Source of the DNA: Paramecium pentaurelia
Lineage: Eukaryota > Ciliophora > Oligohymenophorea > Peniculida > Parameciidae
Assembly: GCA_905183005.1 (NCBI GenBank)
Contig: CAJJDO010000018.1
Location: 7,210 to 71,209, forward strand
Reading direction: 5' to 3'
DNA length: 64,000 nt
Below are positions 1-11,969 of the stretch, piece after piece. Positions within the stretch are counted from its first letter, which is position 1. Every line of letters starts with the position of its first letter. The translations under genes and the position numbers were made by a program. The notes below the pieces were generated by a model. That model was not told the origin of the DNA. It did not search any database and was given only the letters and a program-made list of their open reading frames with translations.

Positions 1-769
1 TATAATCATTGTGAACTTCAAGAGGATTTTCACGAAATTAATTAATATCTAAACAAAAAATAATATCCCTCACCTTTTTAAGCTTAAAAACTGTATCTAT
101 TTTATGAACTCATCATCTAGTAAAATTTCACAATCAAATTTATTCATTTTGAAATTAAGAAATTATCCAAAATTTATACGAAAGAATGACCAATATTGAT
201 ATTGTTTTATACACATCCATAATATTAAATCTTTAAAAAAAAACGAAATTTTTCTTTTCTAAAAAATGAAATTAACCCTCTAAAATGAATTGGATTATAA
301 ATTTGTAGAACTAACTAAATATACTAAAAGTACAAATAATTAATGACTAAATGGGAAATTGAAAATAGAGAAAATCAAAAAAATCTCGAAAGAAGCATGC
401 TTTAACGATTAACTATTCTTACATTATCTATTAAACTTAAAATAACTTAATTTTAATTGATGATTATATTTAAATTTATAAGATTAAAAGATATAAAAGA
501 TATAATTATATTGAAAGATGAAGTATATTAACTTAGTTGTACTATTAATAGTTTTAATGCACAAACATATAATCATTTATATTAATTATATGTTTAATTC
601 TATTTAATTTTCCAAAATACAAATACCTTTAGTTGTAATAATGGTCTTTTATCTTTCTATTAGTGATTTATAAATTCTCCTTTCAAAATTAAAAGCCCCT
701 TATGCTTAAAATATTGCTTATTGTGATATAATTAAAATTGTTATATTTTCACTCTGCTTTAAATGGAAG
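1..769. other. AT-rich non-coding stretch
   Basis: I see no sustained reading frame on either strand under the ciliate code, no telomeric C4A2-type repeat and no RNA gene. The 3' part may hold further decayed sequence belonging to the phosphatase fragment that follows. Confidence 0.4.
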
Positions 770-1155
770 TTAATACATTAAATATTTTGCTCGTCTGCAC
801 ATGATGCAATATTTGGATGCTTTTTATCAGTCTTAAACTTAACAAGCGCTTAATGGTAAGCTGATATTTATTGAAAAAAAGAATATTATATACAATAAAT
901 GTATGACTAAAGTAAATATATATAAAATGATGAATAGTATGTAGAATTTGTGGTAAATTTTATATTGGAACTTTACAATAATATTAATATTGGGCCTTTT
1001 GTCAAAGTGCTTTATAATGGAGAGTATGTTCCAATATCATTAGATTTTGTAAAACTTGTCAATATACAAGATTTCGTTCAATTATAACAGCTTAATTAGT
1101 AGATTATCAAAAATTATGTATTGAATCAAATAATTAGACAGATCGAGTATTTATG
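770..1155 (+). pseudogene. Histidine acid phosphatase fragment, decayed
   Basis: Two frame pieces read like the C-terminal part of a histidine acid phosphatase, a lysosomal or surface phosphatase family that is abundant in ciliates. The first piece, near 785-868, contains SSAHDAIFGCFLSVLNLTSA, which resembles the family's conserved C-terminal HD motif and the helix after it. The second, about 942-1155, reads as an ELYNN...PFVKVLYNGEYVPI segment followed by a VQL-rich tail and a TGA stop, as expected after the HD motif. The pieces lie in different frames and an in-frame TGA separates them. No N-terminal RHG catalytic motif is visible upstream. Seen: the motif-like segments and the breaks. Inferred: the family identity and pseudogene status. 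An intact gene with unrecognised introns is less likely. Confidence 0.5.
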
Positions 1156-2639
1156 ATTCATTTATTTCATTTGGTTTATAAAACTCCAAAATGGGCATAT
1201 ATATTTTTAGTTTAACAATTCTCCTCCTTTAAAGTATTAAGTTGGATTCTATACTTAAGATCTTAATAAGGTTATAGAGATTAGAATTGAACATCATAAT
1301 ATTTCAATACATCAATAATTATTTGTGTTTTCTCATATAGATTCTGCTTCTGATAAAAATGAAAAAACCATTCAATTTCTTTGAATTTCTTTCTTTTCAA
1401 AGGTCATTACAATTATCTTAGATTAGATATTTGATTCATTGAATATCTATTTAAATTTAATAAAAGATCTTGGCAATTTATTAATGTTCATCATAATTAA
1501 TTCAAATCGAAAAAGGTATGAAGCTAATCTAAATTTATTCATTTCAAAGGATGCTTCTGAAATATGGATTTTTTTTACTTAAATGATGCATTTTTAATCT
1601 TTAAATTCTTTAATATCTAAATTCTATTTTAAAATATATCTTTTTATTATTCCTTGAATTCTTTACATTAATCTAAATTATATCTTTGATCAGGGTTCTA
1701 AGCCAACTTTACTAAAAGAATATTAGTATTAAAATAATAATTGATTTGTAATACATCAAATATTTCTGAAATAATCTAATTATCCATTCAATGTTATTCC
1801 TACTATCTCTTTCTTTCCATTTGTAGATATTATGTAGTATGATAATTTTAACCCTTTAAAAGTGTTGGTGTACTGCTGAAAGTAAAAAGAAAAATATTCA
1901 AATAAATATAAATTAGGGAATACTTATAAATGGTTTGGCATGTAAGAACTAACAATTATTGAAGAATAGTTATATAAATCTCAATTCCTAAAAATTTCTA
2001 TTATAATACTTCATTAGTTCATAGAATAAAGAATATATAGAATCTTAAATATTACTAATCCTTATAATTTAACCTTAATTTCTCTCTAATTGATACTGTT
2101 TAATGATATAAAATTTGTTAGCAGCATTGAGTTGCATATAAATGACGCTTATTATGCAAAAATAATAAACTCTTATTATTGAAAGCTAAATTATATTATT
2201 TAAATATACTTGGTATTTACTAAATATTATAAATTAACAGTTCTTTAATTTAATCCATTTCTTGGATTATTTTGAAAGTATAATAACTGATCAACTCCTC
2301 ATCTAAATTTAGTGTTGTATTTGATGATTCATCCAAAAAATCAATTTTATTTCATAAAGCTAATGAATTTATTTTGAATAGTTTTCTTGAACTCCTACTT
2401 TTATTGAAATTAAATAATTGTTTGTTTATAATTATAATTTTGAAGCACTGATGATTTATATTTAAAAGAACATCTGATTGGCATGAAAATTTGATTTAAA
2501 AATAGTTTAAAAAGCAGTTTGTGAGAAATTGAAACTTAGCCTTTGATTATTATTAAAATAATTTAAATAATGTGTTCTTTTTATTGATTAATTATAATTA
2601 CACTTTTTTGCAAATTATGACTTTGGCTTTCTAGAGGTT
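1156..2639. other. Non-coding or strongly decayed region
   Basis: About 1.5 kb with only short open stretches on both strands and TGA scattered through all frames. No family was recognised. It lies between two decayed genes, so it may be relic sequence. Confidence 0.35.
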
Positions 2640-4620
2640 GATCATATAAACTCTAAAGGGAGTGACAAGGTCAATCCTGGTCCGCATATCTTCATTTTTG
2701 GAGACTTCAAAAGTGAAACACTTGAATTTTTCAACTTATTAGATCAAAATTCGAATATCATGTCTTAGCTTCAAACTAACTGCAGCATCAAACTAATTGC
2801 AGTTTTAATTAGTTTCAGATCAATCTCTCATATATTTAGAAATTATATTTAAATAGCTCAACAACAAGAAGCATCAGATCGTTTCCTACAAAAATAAAAG
2901 AGCCTTTAATTTAAATAGGAAATTGGCTCAGAAATAGGCAGGTTTAATGTCATGGTATAACAAAATCTGACGGCTTCATTGCAACTAAAGATGTAGGAAA
3001 TTACAGAAGAAGATTTCCCTTTAGGAGACAAAAGAGTTTAAACATTAAAAAAAGATCAAGAGTTTGATGATTTTGAACCTGCAGAAAAAAGAAGGATTGT
3101 ATTATCACTGCTATGTTGACAAAAATGCCAAAGTTCACTAAATTCCAGAAGCCATCAAAATCTTCTTCAAAAAATTAAGCAGAATCTTTGAAAGTGGAAA
3201 AAAAATACTGTTGAACTCCTTAAGAAAACTTAATTAATTAGAGACAGTAGATCTGCAAAGGAGAATGTCAAAAAATAAAGCAATTATTTAGGACAGGATA
3301 TGAGATAACTGACCAAGCAATTTAGTCTACTTAATGATATCTGGAATTGGAATACTCTTGAGACAAATATTCACTTAAATGAAGTCAGACTGCCATTGAA
3401 CAAATTTTACATTCAATAAAAAATCAGTCCTAATTCAGACCCATGATATTTTTGAGCCATCGGTATAAATTTTTTGGGACTCAGATTCAATTAGAAACTG
3501 AAAAATTACAGTCTTCAGCACTTCAGCCAAGTGACTCTCTGATGGAAAAGCACGCAAGCAAACAATAGCAAAATGACAAAAATGTTTAATGGTAAGTTGA
3601 AAAGAAAAATAAATTTAATTTTCATTGACATCTCTAGGGCTTACAACACATTCAACAGAGAACGATTATACAAGATTCTAAGGCAGAGAAAAGTTTTAGA
3701 AGATGCGGAGTTTGAATTTTTTCGAAAAATTACACCTGAACATTCACATCAAGACCAGAATAATAAGAGACAGAAATTGGTTCCAAAATGAAGTATTATT
3801 AAAGGATTCTCGCAACTCACCTGAGCTTTTTAACTTTTACTTAGATAGTTTTTTGAAGAATGAAAAGACAAGAAGCAGAATCTGGATTTCAAAGTCATGG
3901 GATATGCAGACTACTTATTATACATACTCAAGGACAGAAGAATCAATACCTACTTTGAAAGATTGGAGGCAATAGCTTAGGATTGGTCTCTTCAAATTAA
4001 TGATAAGTATTCTTTATAAGCAATCACACCAAACTGAAAGACCCTGTGATCCATAAGTACCCAGTGCAGAGAACATATGTAAATCTTGGAATATACATCA
4101 ACAACAAAGGGTAATTGAAAGAATATCTTAAGATACTGAAGGGAAGATTAAATAGATAAGCAATCAAGCTTTATTTTGATAATCAGTAAAATGCAGATTA
4201 AGCAGAAATTCAGAATCTTGCAAATATTCATTACTCATTATTGATTCTGTAGTCCAGCAATTAAAGCTTTGAATCTCAAGGCGATAAAACAATAATTGGT
4301 GAAACTGGAAAATCAGTCGTTCAAAAAAGGGAATTAGATTCTGTGAAAAAAAGACTTCCAATGAAATAGTTAGGATTCTTATGAAATCGAAAAAGAAATC
4401 CAGTATCCCGAACAGCATCAGATACCCAGTGTAGAGAATTATTGGAACATTTGCGAAAAAAAATTGGACAATACAACAGTAAAACATGTCTTGGTATTAA
4501 AGTTTTGTAGTTTTGCTCAATAGTAACATAAGAGGAAAAGAGAAGAGAGAGTATTTCGAGACTACCATAATCTAAAAATCATTAGTGAATATGATAATTT
4601 GATACTCTCTGTTTCTACTT
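2640..4620 (+). pseudogene. Decayed non-LTR (LINE-like) retrotransposon reverse transcriptase
   Basis: Several forward frames join into a decayed reverse transcriptase. An open frame from 2760 to 3119 encodes a Gln/Lys-rich segment. Further pieces follow at about 3120-3450. At 3600-3690 a segment containing FIDISRAYNTFNRERLY matches the first palm Asp motif of LINE reverse transcriptases (D-A-[FY]-[DN]-[ST]). After a frame change, about 3800-3850 encodes SPELFNFYLDSFL, the equivalent of the PQGSPLSPLLFNIYL motif. At 3895-3935 the catalytic box reads GYADYLLY, with the second Asp replaced by Tyr. From about 4038, YVNLGIYINNKG matches the downstream LGI/V strand. Several frame shifts and the YADD-to-YADY change indicate a dead copy. 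This block is visibly richer in GC than the flanks, which fits foreign origin. No target-site duplication or poly(A) end was identified, so the element limits are approximate. Confidence 0.7.
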
Positions 4621-4913
4621 AACCAGAAAAAATAAAATAATAATAATATTTTATTTAAATAATTTTCATTAAAATTACTTCATTTTAAATATTTAATTGC
4701 CGAACTGTAATGATAATAGGAATTTAAGCTATTATTCTATTAGAATATATAAGTAGAAAATGCATATCATTGATTTATTTCTAATAGGGAATCATTATAA
4801 TCTATGTTTATTGATAAATGAGTTATATAATTAAATGAAATGCTATGCCCCATTAATTAGGAATTTATTTTACAGATTCTCCATAAGTTCATTTCTAGAG
4901 TTCCTAAGTTGAA
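4621..4913. other. Non-coding spacer
   Basis: AT-rich spacer between the retroelement relic and the first copy of the 919-nt repeat. No gene was seen. Confidence 0.35.
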
Positions 4914-5832
4914 TTATTTGCACCACAATTTCCTTTGGGTCACTTATATAAAAAATAGATTTTTCATAAATATCAATAAGTCATACATGAAATTATAGAG
5001 GGTATAATTCTAAGCACACTGATTAACTCCTTAGGATTTCATCAAATCTGGTAACAGGCAAAAGCGCAACACCTTATCAAAAATTACTTCAAAAATGTGT
5101 ATGCAATTCTCAAATAGAACATCTTCGATTTTTACAACACCCCCCTTAGCCTTTGGGTTTTCTTAGGAGCAATTTATATTTTTTTAAATACATCCAACCC
5201 CTTCTTATAAAATCATCTATCATATGTAGCATGTAAATAAAAAATAAAGTGCATACACGTATTTCACACATCAATTAAAAGTTGAGAACAACAAAATAGA
5301 TAGCAACAACCATCACATCCATTTCTTAAAAATGTTGAAAATTTTTAGGATTCATAAAAATTGCTGGCTAAACATCTAGTGAATAAATGTAAAAGGATAT
5401 CTCAGCCACTCTACTTGAACAGTGTATGACTTTAACATAGTATTCTTTCTTAATATATCCATAAGCCTCTATTTAAACAAGGGATGGAATGCATAGGAGG
5501 TTTGGCTTCACCATGAGCCGCTTGGCATAATAATAAGAAAAACTAGTATTCACAAAAAGAATATAAATTTTTATACAAAATATAATCTGAATTAATTAAG
5601 ATTGTTAAAAATTTTTGTTCTTTTACAAACTATGTTACGTACATAAGGTTTAAAATCAATATAAATATCATAAGATTTCAAGAATCTAAAAAACTACCTA
5701 TTCTATATAGTCACCAAATGGATATAATGTTTTGCAATTTTGAATTGATTGCATCTTTACTTCAATTACAAATAAATTCAATAAGCAGCTTTTATTCATG
5801 TTTAATATAAACCTTAAAGTAAAGTAATAATA
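4914..5832. repeat. 919-nt exact direct repeat, copy 1
   Basis: This 919-nt block recurs at 5834-6752 (offset 920), and the copies agree wherever I compared them line by line. A single N at 5833 lies between them. That pattern is typical of two overlapping contig ends placed end to end with a token gap, so one copy is probably an assembly artefact rather than a genomic duplication. Confidence 0.9.
5110..5514 (-). CDS. Possible unknown protein (134 aa) inside repeat copy 1
   Basis: On the minus strand an ATG at 5514 opens a 134-residue frame ending in TGA at 5110-5112 under the ciliate code. It is rich in aromatic and hydrophobic residues (for example MVVAIYFVVLNF) and ends in a basic Cys-containing tail. 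The same frame seems open upstream of the ATG. A second minus frame over the first part also looks protein-like (it includes CQAAHGEAKPPMHSIPC), so an unresolved intron could join the two. No family was recognised. Because the block is repeated at 5834-6752, the frame appears twice in the window. It may be a gene fragment or a chance ORF. Confidence 0.3.
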
Positions 5833-5833
5833 N
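5833..5833. other. Single-N assembly gap
   Basis: One ambiguous base sits exactly between the two copies of the 919-nt repeat and marks a join between contigs. Confidence 0.9.
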
Positions 5834-6752
5834 TTATTTGCACCACAATTTCCTTTGGGTCACTTATATAAAAAATAGATTTTTCATAAATATCAATAAG
5901 TCATACATGAAATTATAGAGGGTATAATTCTAAGCACACTGATTAACTCCTTAGGATTTCATCAAATCTGGTAACAGGCAAAAGCGCAACACCTTATCAA
6001 AAATTACTTCAAAAATGTGTATGCAATTCTCAAATAGAACATCTTCGATTTTTACAACACCCCCCTTAGCCTTTGGGTTTTCTTAGGAGCAATTTATATT
6101 TTTTTAAATACATCCAACCCCTTCTTATAAAATCATCTATCATATGTAGCATGTAAATAAAAAATAAAGTGCATACACGTATTTCACACATCAATTAAAA
6201 GTTGAGAACAACAAAATAGATAGCAACAACCATCACATCCATTTCTTAAAAATGTTGAAAATTTTTAGGATTCATAAAAATTGCTGGCTAAACATCTAGT
6301 GAATAAATGTAAAAGGATATCTCAGCCACTCTACTTGAACAGTGTATGACTTTAACATAGTATTCTTTCTTAATATATCCATAAGCCTCTATTTAAACAA
6401 GGGATGGAATGCATAGGAGGTTTGGCTTCACCATGAGCCGCTTGGCATAATAATAAGAAAAACTAGTATTCACAAAAAGAATATAAATTTTTATACAAAA
6501 TATAATCTGAATTAATTAAGATTGTTAAAAATTTTTGTTCTTTTACAAACTATGTTACGTACATAAGGTTTAAAATCAATATAAATATCATAAGATTTCA
6601 AGAATCTAAAAAACTACCTATTCTATATAGTCACCAAATGGATATAATGTTTTGCAATTTTGAATTGATTGCATCTTTACTTCAATTACAAATAAATTCA
6701 ATAAGCAGCTTTTATTCATGTTTAATATAAACCTTAAAGTAAAGTAATAATA
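5834..6752. repeat. 919-nt exact direct repeat, copy 2
   Basis: Second copy of the block at 4914-5832. The left neighbour of copy 1 and the right neighbour of copy 2 are unique sequence, as expected if a single genomic copy was represented twice across a contig join. Confidence 0.9.
6030..6434 (-). CDS. Possible unknown protein, second copy of the repeat ORF
   Basis: Identical to the minus-strand 134-aa frame at 5110-5514, shifted by 920. If the repeat is an assembly artefact, only one of the two exists in the genome. Confidence 0.25.
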
Positions 6753-6754
6753 AT

Positions 6755-7022
6755 TCAATATTTAAAGAAGAGACTATGAATTATGCAAAGCATGTGGTTT
6801 ATCCAAAAAGATAGGCGTATATTGTTTCGAATTTAATGCTAAAGAAAACTGTGCGTTGATTGCCTTAAGAAATTCAAGTGGATATAGAATATGCTATCCA
6901 AAATCAAAGATTAAGTGACATTATCAATAGTTTAGTCAACTCAAGACAAACAGAGAATTTTAACTCCATGCTCTCCAAAACTGAAAGCATCATGCTAAGA
7001 AATGACTAAAAAATTTAGATTT
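6755..7022 (+). pseudogene. Unrecognised gene fragment with CxxCG motif
   Basis: From 6755 a forward frame runs to TGA at 6916-6918. It contains ELCKACGLSKK followed by YCFEFNAKENC, a Cys-rich segment that could bind metal. A different frame continues to about 7020 with a hydrophilic segment (RLSDIINSLVNSRQ). The two could be joined by an unresolved intron or may be a decayed remnant. No family was recognised. It sits immediately upstream of the WD40 gene and could be a relic of a related gene's 5' end. Confidence 0.3.
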
Positions 7023-7413
7023 GATAGCAAATAAGAATTTTTATCTGAAATAGGCAAGACATAATTTAAAAAAAATGATATTTTTTTTCCAACCCAATGA
7101 AATAGTTTTAATTGAAAAGATCTCTTGAACACTTCATTTGAGCAAAATATCCATAAGTATATAATTTGAAGAACTTTTATTAGAGAATTTCGAGTTTAGT
7201 TGATCATTTCATATTAATAGATTTATGCTCAATAATTAGGTTCACAAGATGATGATCAATTATTATAATAATAAATCCATCTATAATTAAAGAGATGGGT
7301 ATTTAACACCTTTGTGTTATTATGTCGAAATTAAAAATGTTGCATGATATCTTTTTATAAAAACTTCCTTTAAAAGGGAAGAATCCAAAATTATTTTTTA
7401 ATTATTTAATTTA
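7023..7413. other. Upstream region of the WD40 gene
   Basis: About 390 nt of AT-rich sequence without a convincing frame. The promoter of the WD40 gene presumably lies here. Confidence 0.35.
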
Positions 7414-10400
7414 ATGTCCTTTTATCAACCAAAAGTAATAGAAAAAGAAAAAAATTTGTTATGCGAATAGCATCTATAATAAATAGAATATGTGAACCTG
7501 GATTCTTAATTATCAACAAATCAAAGGCTCTTATGCAAATCATGCTGCTAATAGAATCCATCGAATGCTAAGATCGTGGATTATCAGTAGCTTAAATAAG
7601 ATTTTGATAACTAATAAAAGGATAGGATTTCATAATATTAATAGATAGTCTAGATTCACATAGATAACATTGAAAAGGTTTAGAACATTATAGACTCTGT
7701 AAAAACAAAATTTATTCAATCACTTGATGATTAGCTTATGCTATTGAAATATTGGATCAATTAATTAATTAATTCTATAAGTTAATACAGTTTTCTTGAA
7801 GAATTAGATTTCTTAACCTAAAAACATAGACCAATTACAAATCCAAAAAATATTATTGAAAGCATTCAAAAAATCAACAGCGATTGTAAATTTAAACTCG
7901 ACCAAAAATAGGAATAATTCAAATTCTTACCAGAAATCTAGAAATCTTAGGAAATATTTGAAGATCTTAAGAATTACTGTCGGAAACTTGAATTAGAAAT
8001 TAATTCATAATGGATGAAATTATCCACCTAATAGGAAGAACAAGTTTATAAATGCAAAGAGGATTTGTATGAGATTATCGCGTAATCGTAAGATTTAGAT
8101 TCATCAATAATGACCATATTAATTAAGATTTTTAATAACGAAAAAATCTCTGATTGTATAGGATTTCTATCAAGAAATGATAATCATGAGCTTTATTAAT
8201 AATACTTCAATGAAGAAATGAATTTACAATGCGTACTGCGGAACATTAAGTAGATTTACAACTTGATGAATAATATTAATCAACATGACTTTAGTTAAAA
8301 AGACTACTCAAAACAATTATATCAAGAAAAGTATCTCATAAACAAAATACAATAAGATAAGAAAATCATAGAATTTTTAAAATTCTTTGTTCATCTTACA
8401 GCTTTTGATAGTAAGTTTATTTAATGTGGATCAAACGCCCTTAGTCTATTAGTTGAACTAAAAGCTGATCTAGACAATTAATGCTTTGAGAATATTAGAA
8501 TATAAAATACAATTTTAATTGGAGGAAATTTTGTGCGATGCAACTTAAGTGGATCAGAATTTAATAATGTAGATATTAGCGGAGTGAATTTGAATGGTGC
8601 TTAACTACACAATTGTAAATGGAAGAATATTAAAATCCATGAATTGAATAAATTGGATGGTCATGTTGGACCAGTTTCATCTGTATGTATCTCACCAGAT
8701 GGAAATACATTGGCATCTGGTGGAGGTAGTATTTATGGAGATGGTGATAAGTCTATAAAAATATGGGATGTCAAAACAGGATAATTAAAAGACACATTAA
8801 AAGGTCATACTAATTTTATAATGTCAGTCTGTTTCTCTCCTGTTGGAAATACATTAGCATCTTGTAGTTGGGATAATTCTATCCGTCTATGGGATGTCAA
8901 AACAGGATAATAAAAAGCAAAATTAGATGGTCATACTCATTATGTTATGTCAGTCTGTTTCTCTCCTGATGGAAACACATTGGCTTCTTGTAGTGGAGAT
9001 AAGTCTATCCGTATTTGGGATGTCAAAACAGGATAATAAAATGCCAAATTAGATGGACATAGTGAGCCTGTTATGACTGTCTGTTATTCTCCTGATGGAA
9101 ATACATTAGCTTCTGGTAGTTGGGATAACACTATCCGTCTGTGGGATGTCAAAACAAGATAATCAAAAGCCAAATTCGAGGGTCATAATGATACTGTTCG
9201 ATCAGTTTGTATCTCTCCTGATGGAAACACATTGGCTTCAGGTAGTGATGATAGCTCAATTCGTCTTTGGGATGTTAAAACAGGATAATAGAAAGCCAAA
9301 TTGGATGGACATAGTGGATTTGTTGTGTCAGTCAGTTTCTCAATTGACGGAAATACATTAGCTTCTAGTAGCGGAGATAGTTTTGGTAAGGATAGCTCTA
9401 TCTGTCTATGGGATGTTAGCACAGGATAATAAAAAGCAAAATTTATGGGTCATGATTTGAAAGTTAACTAAGTCTGTTTCTTTCCTGATGGAAATATATT
9501 AGCATCTGCAAGTGAAGATAAGTCAATCCGTCTATGGGATATCAAAACAGGATATGAAAAAGCTAAATTACATCGTCATGATTCGTAAGTTAACTAAATC
9601 TGTTTCTCTCCTGATGGATATACATTAGCATCTGCAAGTGAAGATAAGTGTATCCGTTTATGGGATGTCAAAACAGGATAATAAAAAGCCAAATTGGATG
9701 GTCATAGTAATGGTATCAATTCAGTCTGTTTCTCTCTTGATGGAACCACATTAGCTTCTGGTAGTGATGATAAATCAATCCGTCTATGGGATGTCAAAAC
9801 AGGTTAATAGAAAACCAAATTAGATGGTCATAGTGGATAGGTTTAGTCGGTCTGTTTCTCTCCTGATGGAAATATATTCGCTTCTGGTAGTGATGATAAA
9901 TCAATCCGTCTTTGGGATGTCAAAACAGGATCATAAAAAGCCAAATTGGATGGTCATAGTAATGGTATCAATTCAGTCTGTTTCTCTCTTGATGGAACCA
10001 CATTAGCTTCTGGTAGTGATGATAAGTCTATCCGTATTTGGAATGTCAAAACAGGATAATAAAAAGCCAAATTAGATGGTCATAGTGAGCCTGTTATGAC
10101 TGTCTGTTATTCTCCTGATGGAAATACATTAGCTTCTGGTAGTTGGGATAAGTCTATCCATCTATGGGATGTCAAAACAGGATAATAAAAAGCCAAATTA
10201 GATGGTCATACTAGCACTGTCTACTCAGTCTTTTTTTCTCCTGATGGAAACACATTGGCTTCTTGTAGTGGAGATAAGTCTATCCGTATTTGGAATGTCA
10301 AAACAGGATAATAAAAAGCCAAATTAGATGGTCATAGTGAGCCTGTTATGACTGTCTGTTATTCTCCTGATGGAAATAAATTAGTTTCTGGTAGTTTGGA

Positions 10401-10587
10401 TAACACTATACGTCTGTGGCATGCTAAAAAATTTCAATAAAATAGTTCGAATTAAGAAAGTGGTATTTATTTTCCTATTTTAAGCCTTCAATTATATAAC
10501 AACACTCATTATATCCTAAAAGGCAATTTTCTAAGCTTAAGAAGCTAAAATTCTGAAAGGGGAGTTTATAAATCAATCAGGTATTGA
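7414..10587 (+). CDS. WD40-repeat protein with B-box-like N-terminus and pentapeptide-like linker
   Basis: Intronless frame of 1057 residues (3174 nt, divisible by three) from ATG at 7414 to TGA at 10585-10587. Near the N-terminus, residues 17-50 carry CxxH followed later by RLLCKSC, a B-box-like zinc-binding pattern. A helical, Gln-rich region follows. Residues about 365-410 have the five-residue periodicity of pentapeptide repeats (NLSGSEF, DISGVNL, NLNGAQL). From about residue 412 to 1007 there are 14 WD40 repeats of the GH...SVCFSPDGNTLASGS.D..IRLWDVKTG type, enough for two beta-propellers. Adjacent repeats are nearly identical in DNA, implying recent expansion. WD40 propellers are scaffolds for protein-protein binding; the partner cannot be inferred. 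The start was chosen as the first ATG before the CxxH motif. Confidence 0.9.
8650..10437 (+). repeat. Array of 14 WD40 coding repeats with near-identical blocks
   Basis: The repeat unit is about 126 nt (42 codons). Repeats 9 and 11 are almost identical in DNA. The two-repeat block whose second member begins HSEPVMTVCYSPDG occurs three times (repeats 3-4, 11-12 and 13-14) with only a few differences. Repeats 1 and 6 carry short insertions between strands. This looks like unequal exchange or gene conversion within the gene. Confidence 0.9.
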
Positions 10588-10838
10588 TTTAAAGACATTA
10601 TTTAAACAAAAGGGTAGTTGCTTTTTGGAAAGCTTATAGTAAAAGTGAATTTGACTATTATCAATATCAATAAAATTATAATTACAATTAATTTTTAATA
10701 TTTTATTAATATTTTCTCACTAGTTTGGCTTCTCATCTTTGTTTTTTAGATAAATAAGTGGAAATTTTTCTAAAATTATATCATTTTTAGTTGAATGTAC
10801 ACCTCCTTTACTTAGATATTATAAATTTTATGTTCGAG
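10588..10838. other. 3' flank of the WD40 gene
   Basis: AT-rich, no gene seen. Confidence 0.4.
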
Positions 10839-11968
10839 TGTAAGCAATAATTATTTAGATTTCATAAAAACTATCATCAATGATTATTTGTAAAGACTTA
10901 AATAAGAATGATGCTTCATTAAATAAATAATTAAATACTCATTTAAGAACAGTGAAAACAGCAAATAGGCTAACAGAAAGTGAAATAATAATTTAAAGTA
11001 AAAAAGCATATGAAGATAAGGCTACTCTTTTGATATCATGTAGGATATTTTGATAATTTTACTTAATTTATTATTATTTATAAAGTGGATTAGTTTTCAT
11101 TGTTATAATTAATATTAGTTATATTATTTAGTTACTTAGTACCTAATTAGTAAAGATGAAAAAAATTACTTATAATTTTATTCAATAACAAAAATAATAA
11201 AAGATATGTCAATAATTTAAAAATAAAATTAATCCTAGAACCAATTATACCATAACAAAGTGAAAACAGATAGATTGAATCATTTTTAAAAAAAAGTACC
11301 CTATTAGAGGTAATATTTCGATAACTTTTTATTATTATTCATTAATTGATATAAAAGAATCTCATATAATAATAACACTAATAAGATATATTAATCAACA
11401 AGTAGGAAAATTTTATTGTAAGATTTAACATTTTAAAGCTCACCTCATTCAAATTAAAAGAAATAACTATCTAATAATCATTTTATTATGATTAATTTAA
11501 GCTCTATATCGATTCTAATGCATTTTTGTTATTAAAATTTACATTCATTTTATTAAAATTCAACAATAATTTATTTCCTAAAAAGAAATTTTTAAACCTC
11601 AAATTGCATCTGATTTTGAAAGAAACATTAGAATATTTGAAATTTCTTATTTTTTAATCATTTAAAATATCAGGCTCAATATTGTCACATAAAACTCTTT
11701 TCTGATGCTCGAACATCAGACGAAACTGTTTAAAATCAATAAACTTAATTATTATTTTTAATAGGTTGGTAAATAGTATTTAATTCTATCAAAATCTATT
11801 TCATTTTCTTTCTTTATTTTTTCATTAAAAAAATACTCATTTTCTTAACTACAAAATTTTTCTACCTTTTTCAATCTAATGTGACAAGTTTTAAACATGG
11901 ATCTAATAATTCCCCATATAAATAATTCAGATGACTTTTAATTTCTGTATAATATAAGCATTCAACAT
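10839..11968. repeat. 1130-nt exact direct repeat, copy 1
   Basis: This block recurs at 11970-13099 (offset 1131) with a single N at 11969 between copies, the same pattern as at 5833. Inside is a possible 57-codon frame (10880-11053, starting MIICKDLNKN) of unknown meaning, probably a gene fragment. A small perfect hairpin lies at 11701-11720 (7-bp stem, 6-nt loop). It is probably an assembly duplication. Confidence 0.9.
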
Positions 11969-11969
11969 N
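11969..11969. other. Single-N assembly gap
   Basis: One ambiguous base lies exactly between the two copies of the 1130-nt repeat. Confidence 0.9.

Noticed and set aside
4914..6752. True genomic tandem duplication
   Set aside because: Exact identity, a single N at the junction and the same pattern again at 11969 fit assembly overlap better than biology.
8650..10437. Regularly spaced repeats resembling a CRISPR array
   Set aside because: The unit is 126 nt and coding throughout (WD40). There are no short repeats with unique spacers, and the genome is eukaryotic.
7414..10587. Many in-frame TAA/TAG stops suggesting pseudogenes across the window
   Set aside because: These codons are Gln in this nuclear code. 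Frames are closed only by TGA, and conserved domains read straight through them.
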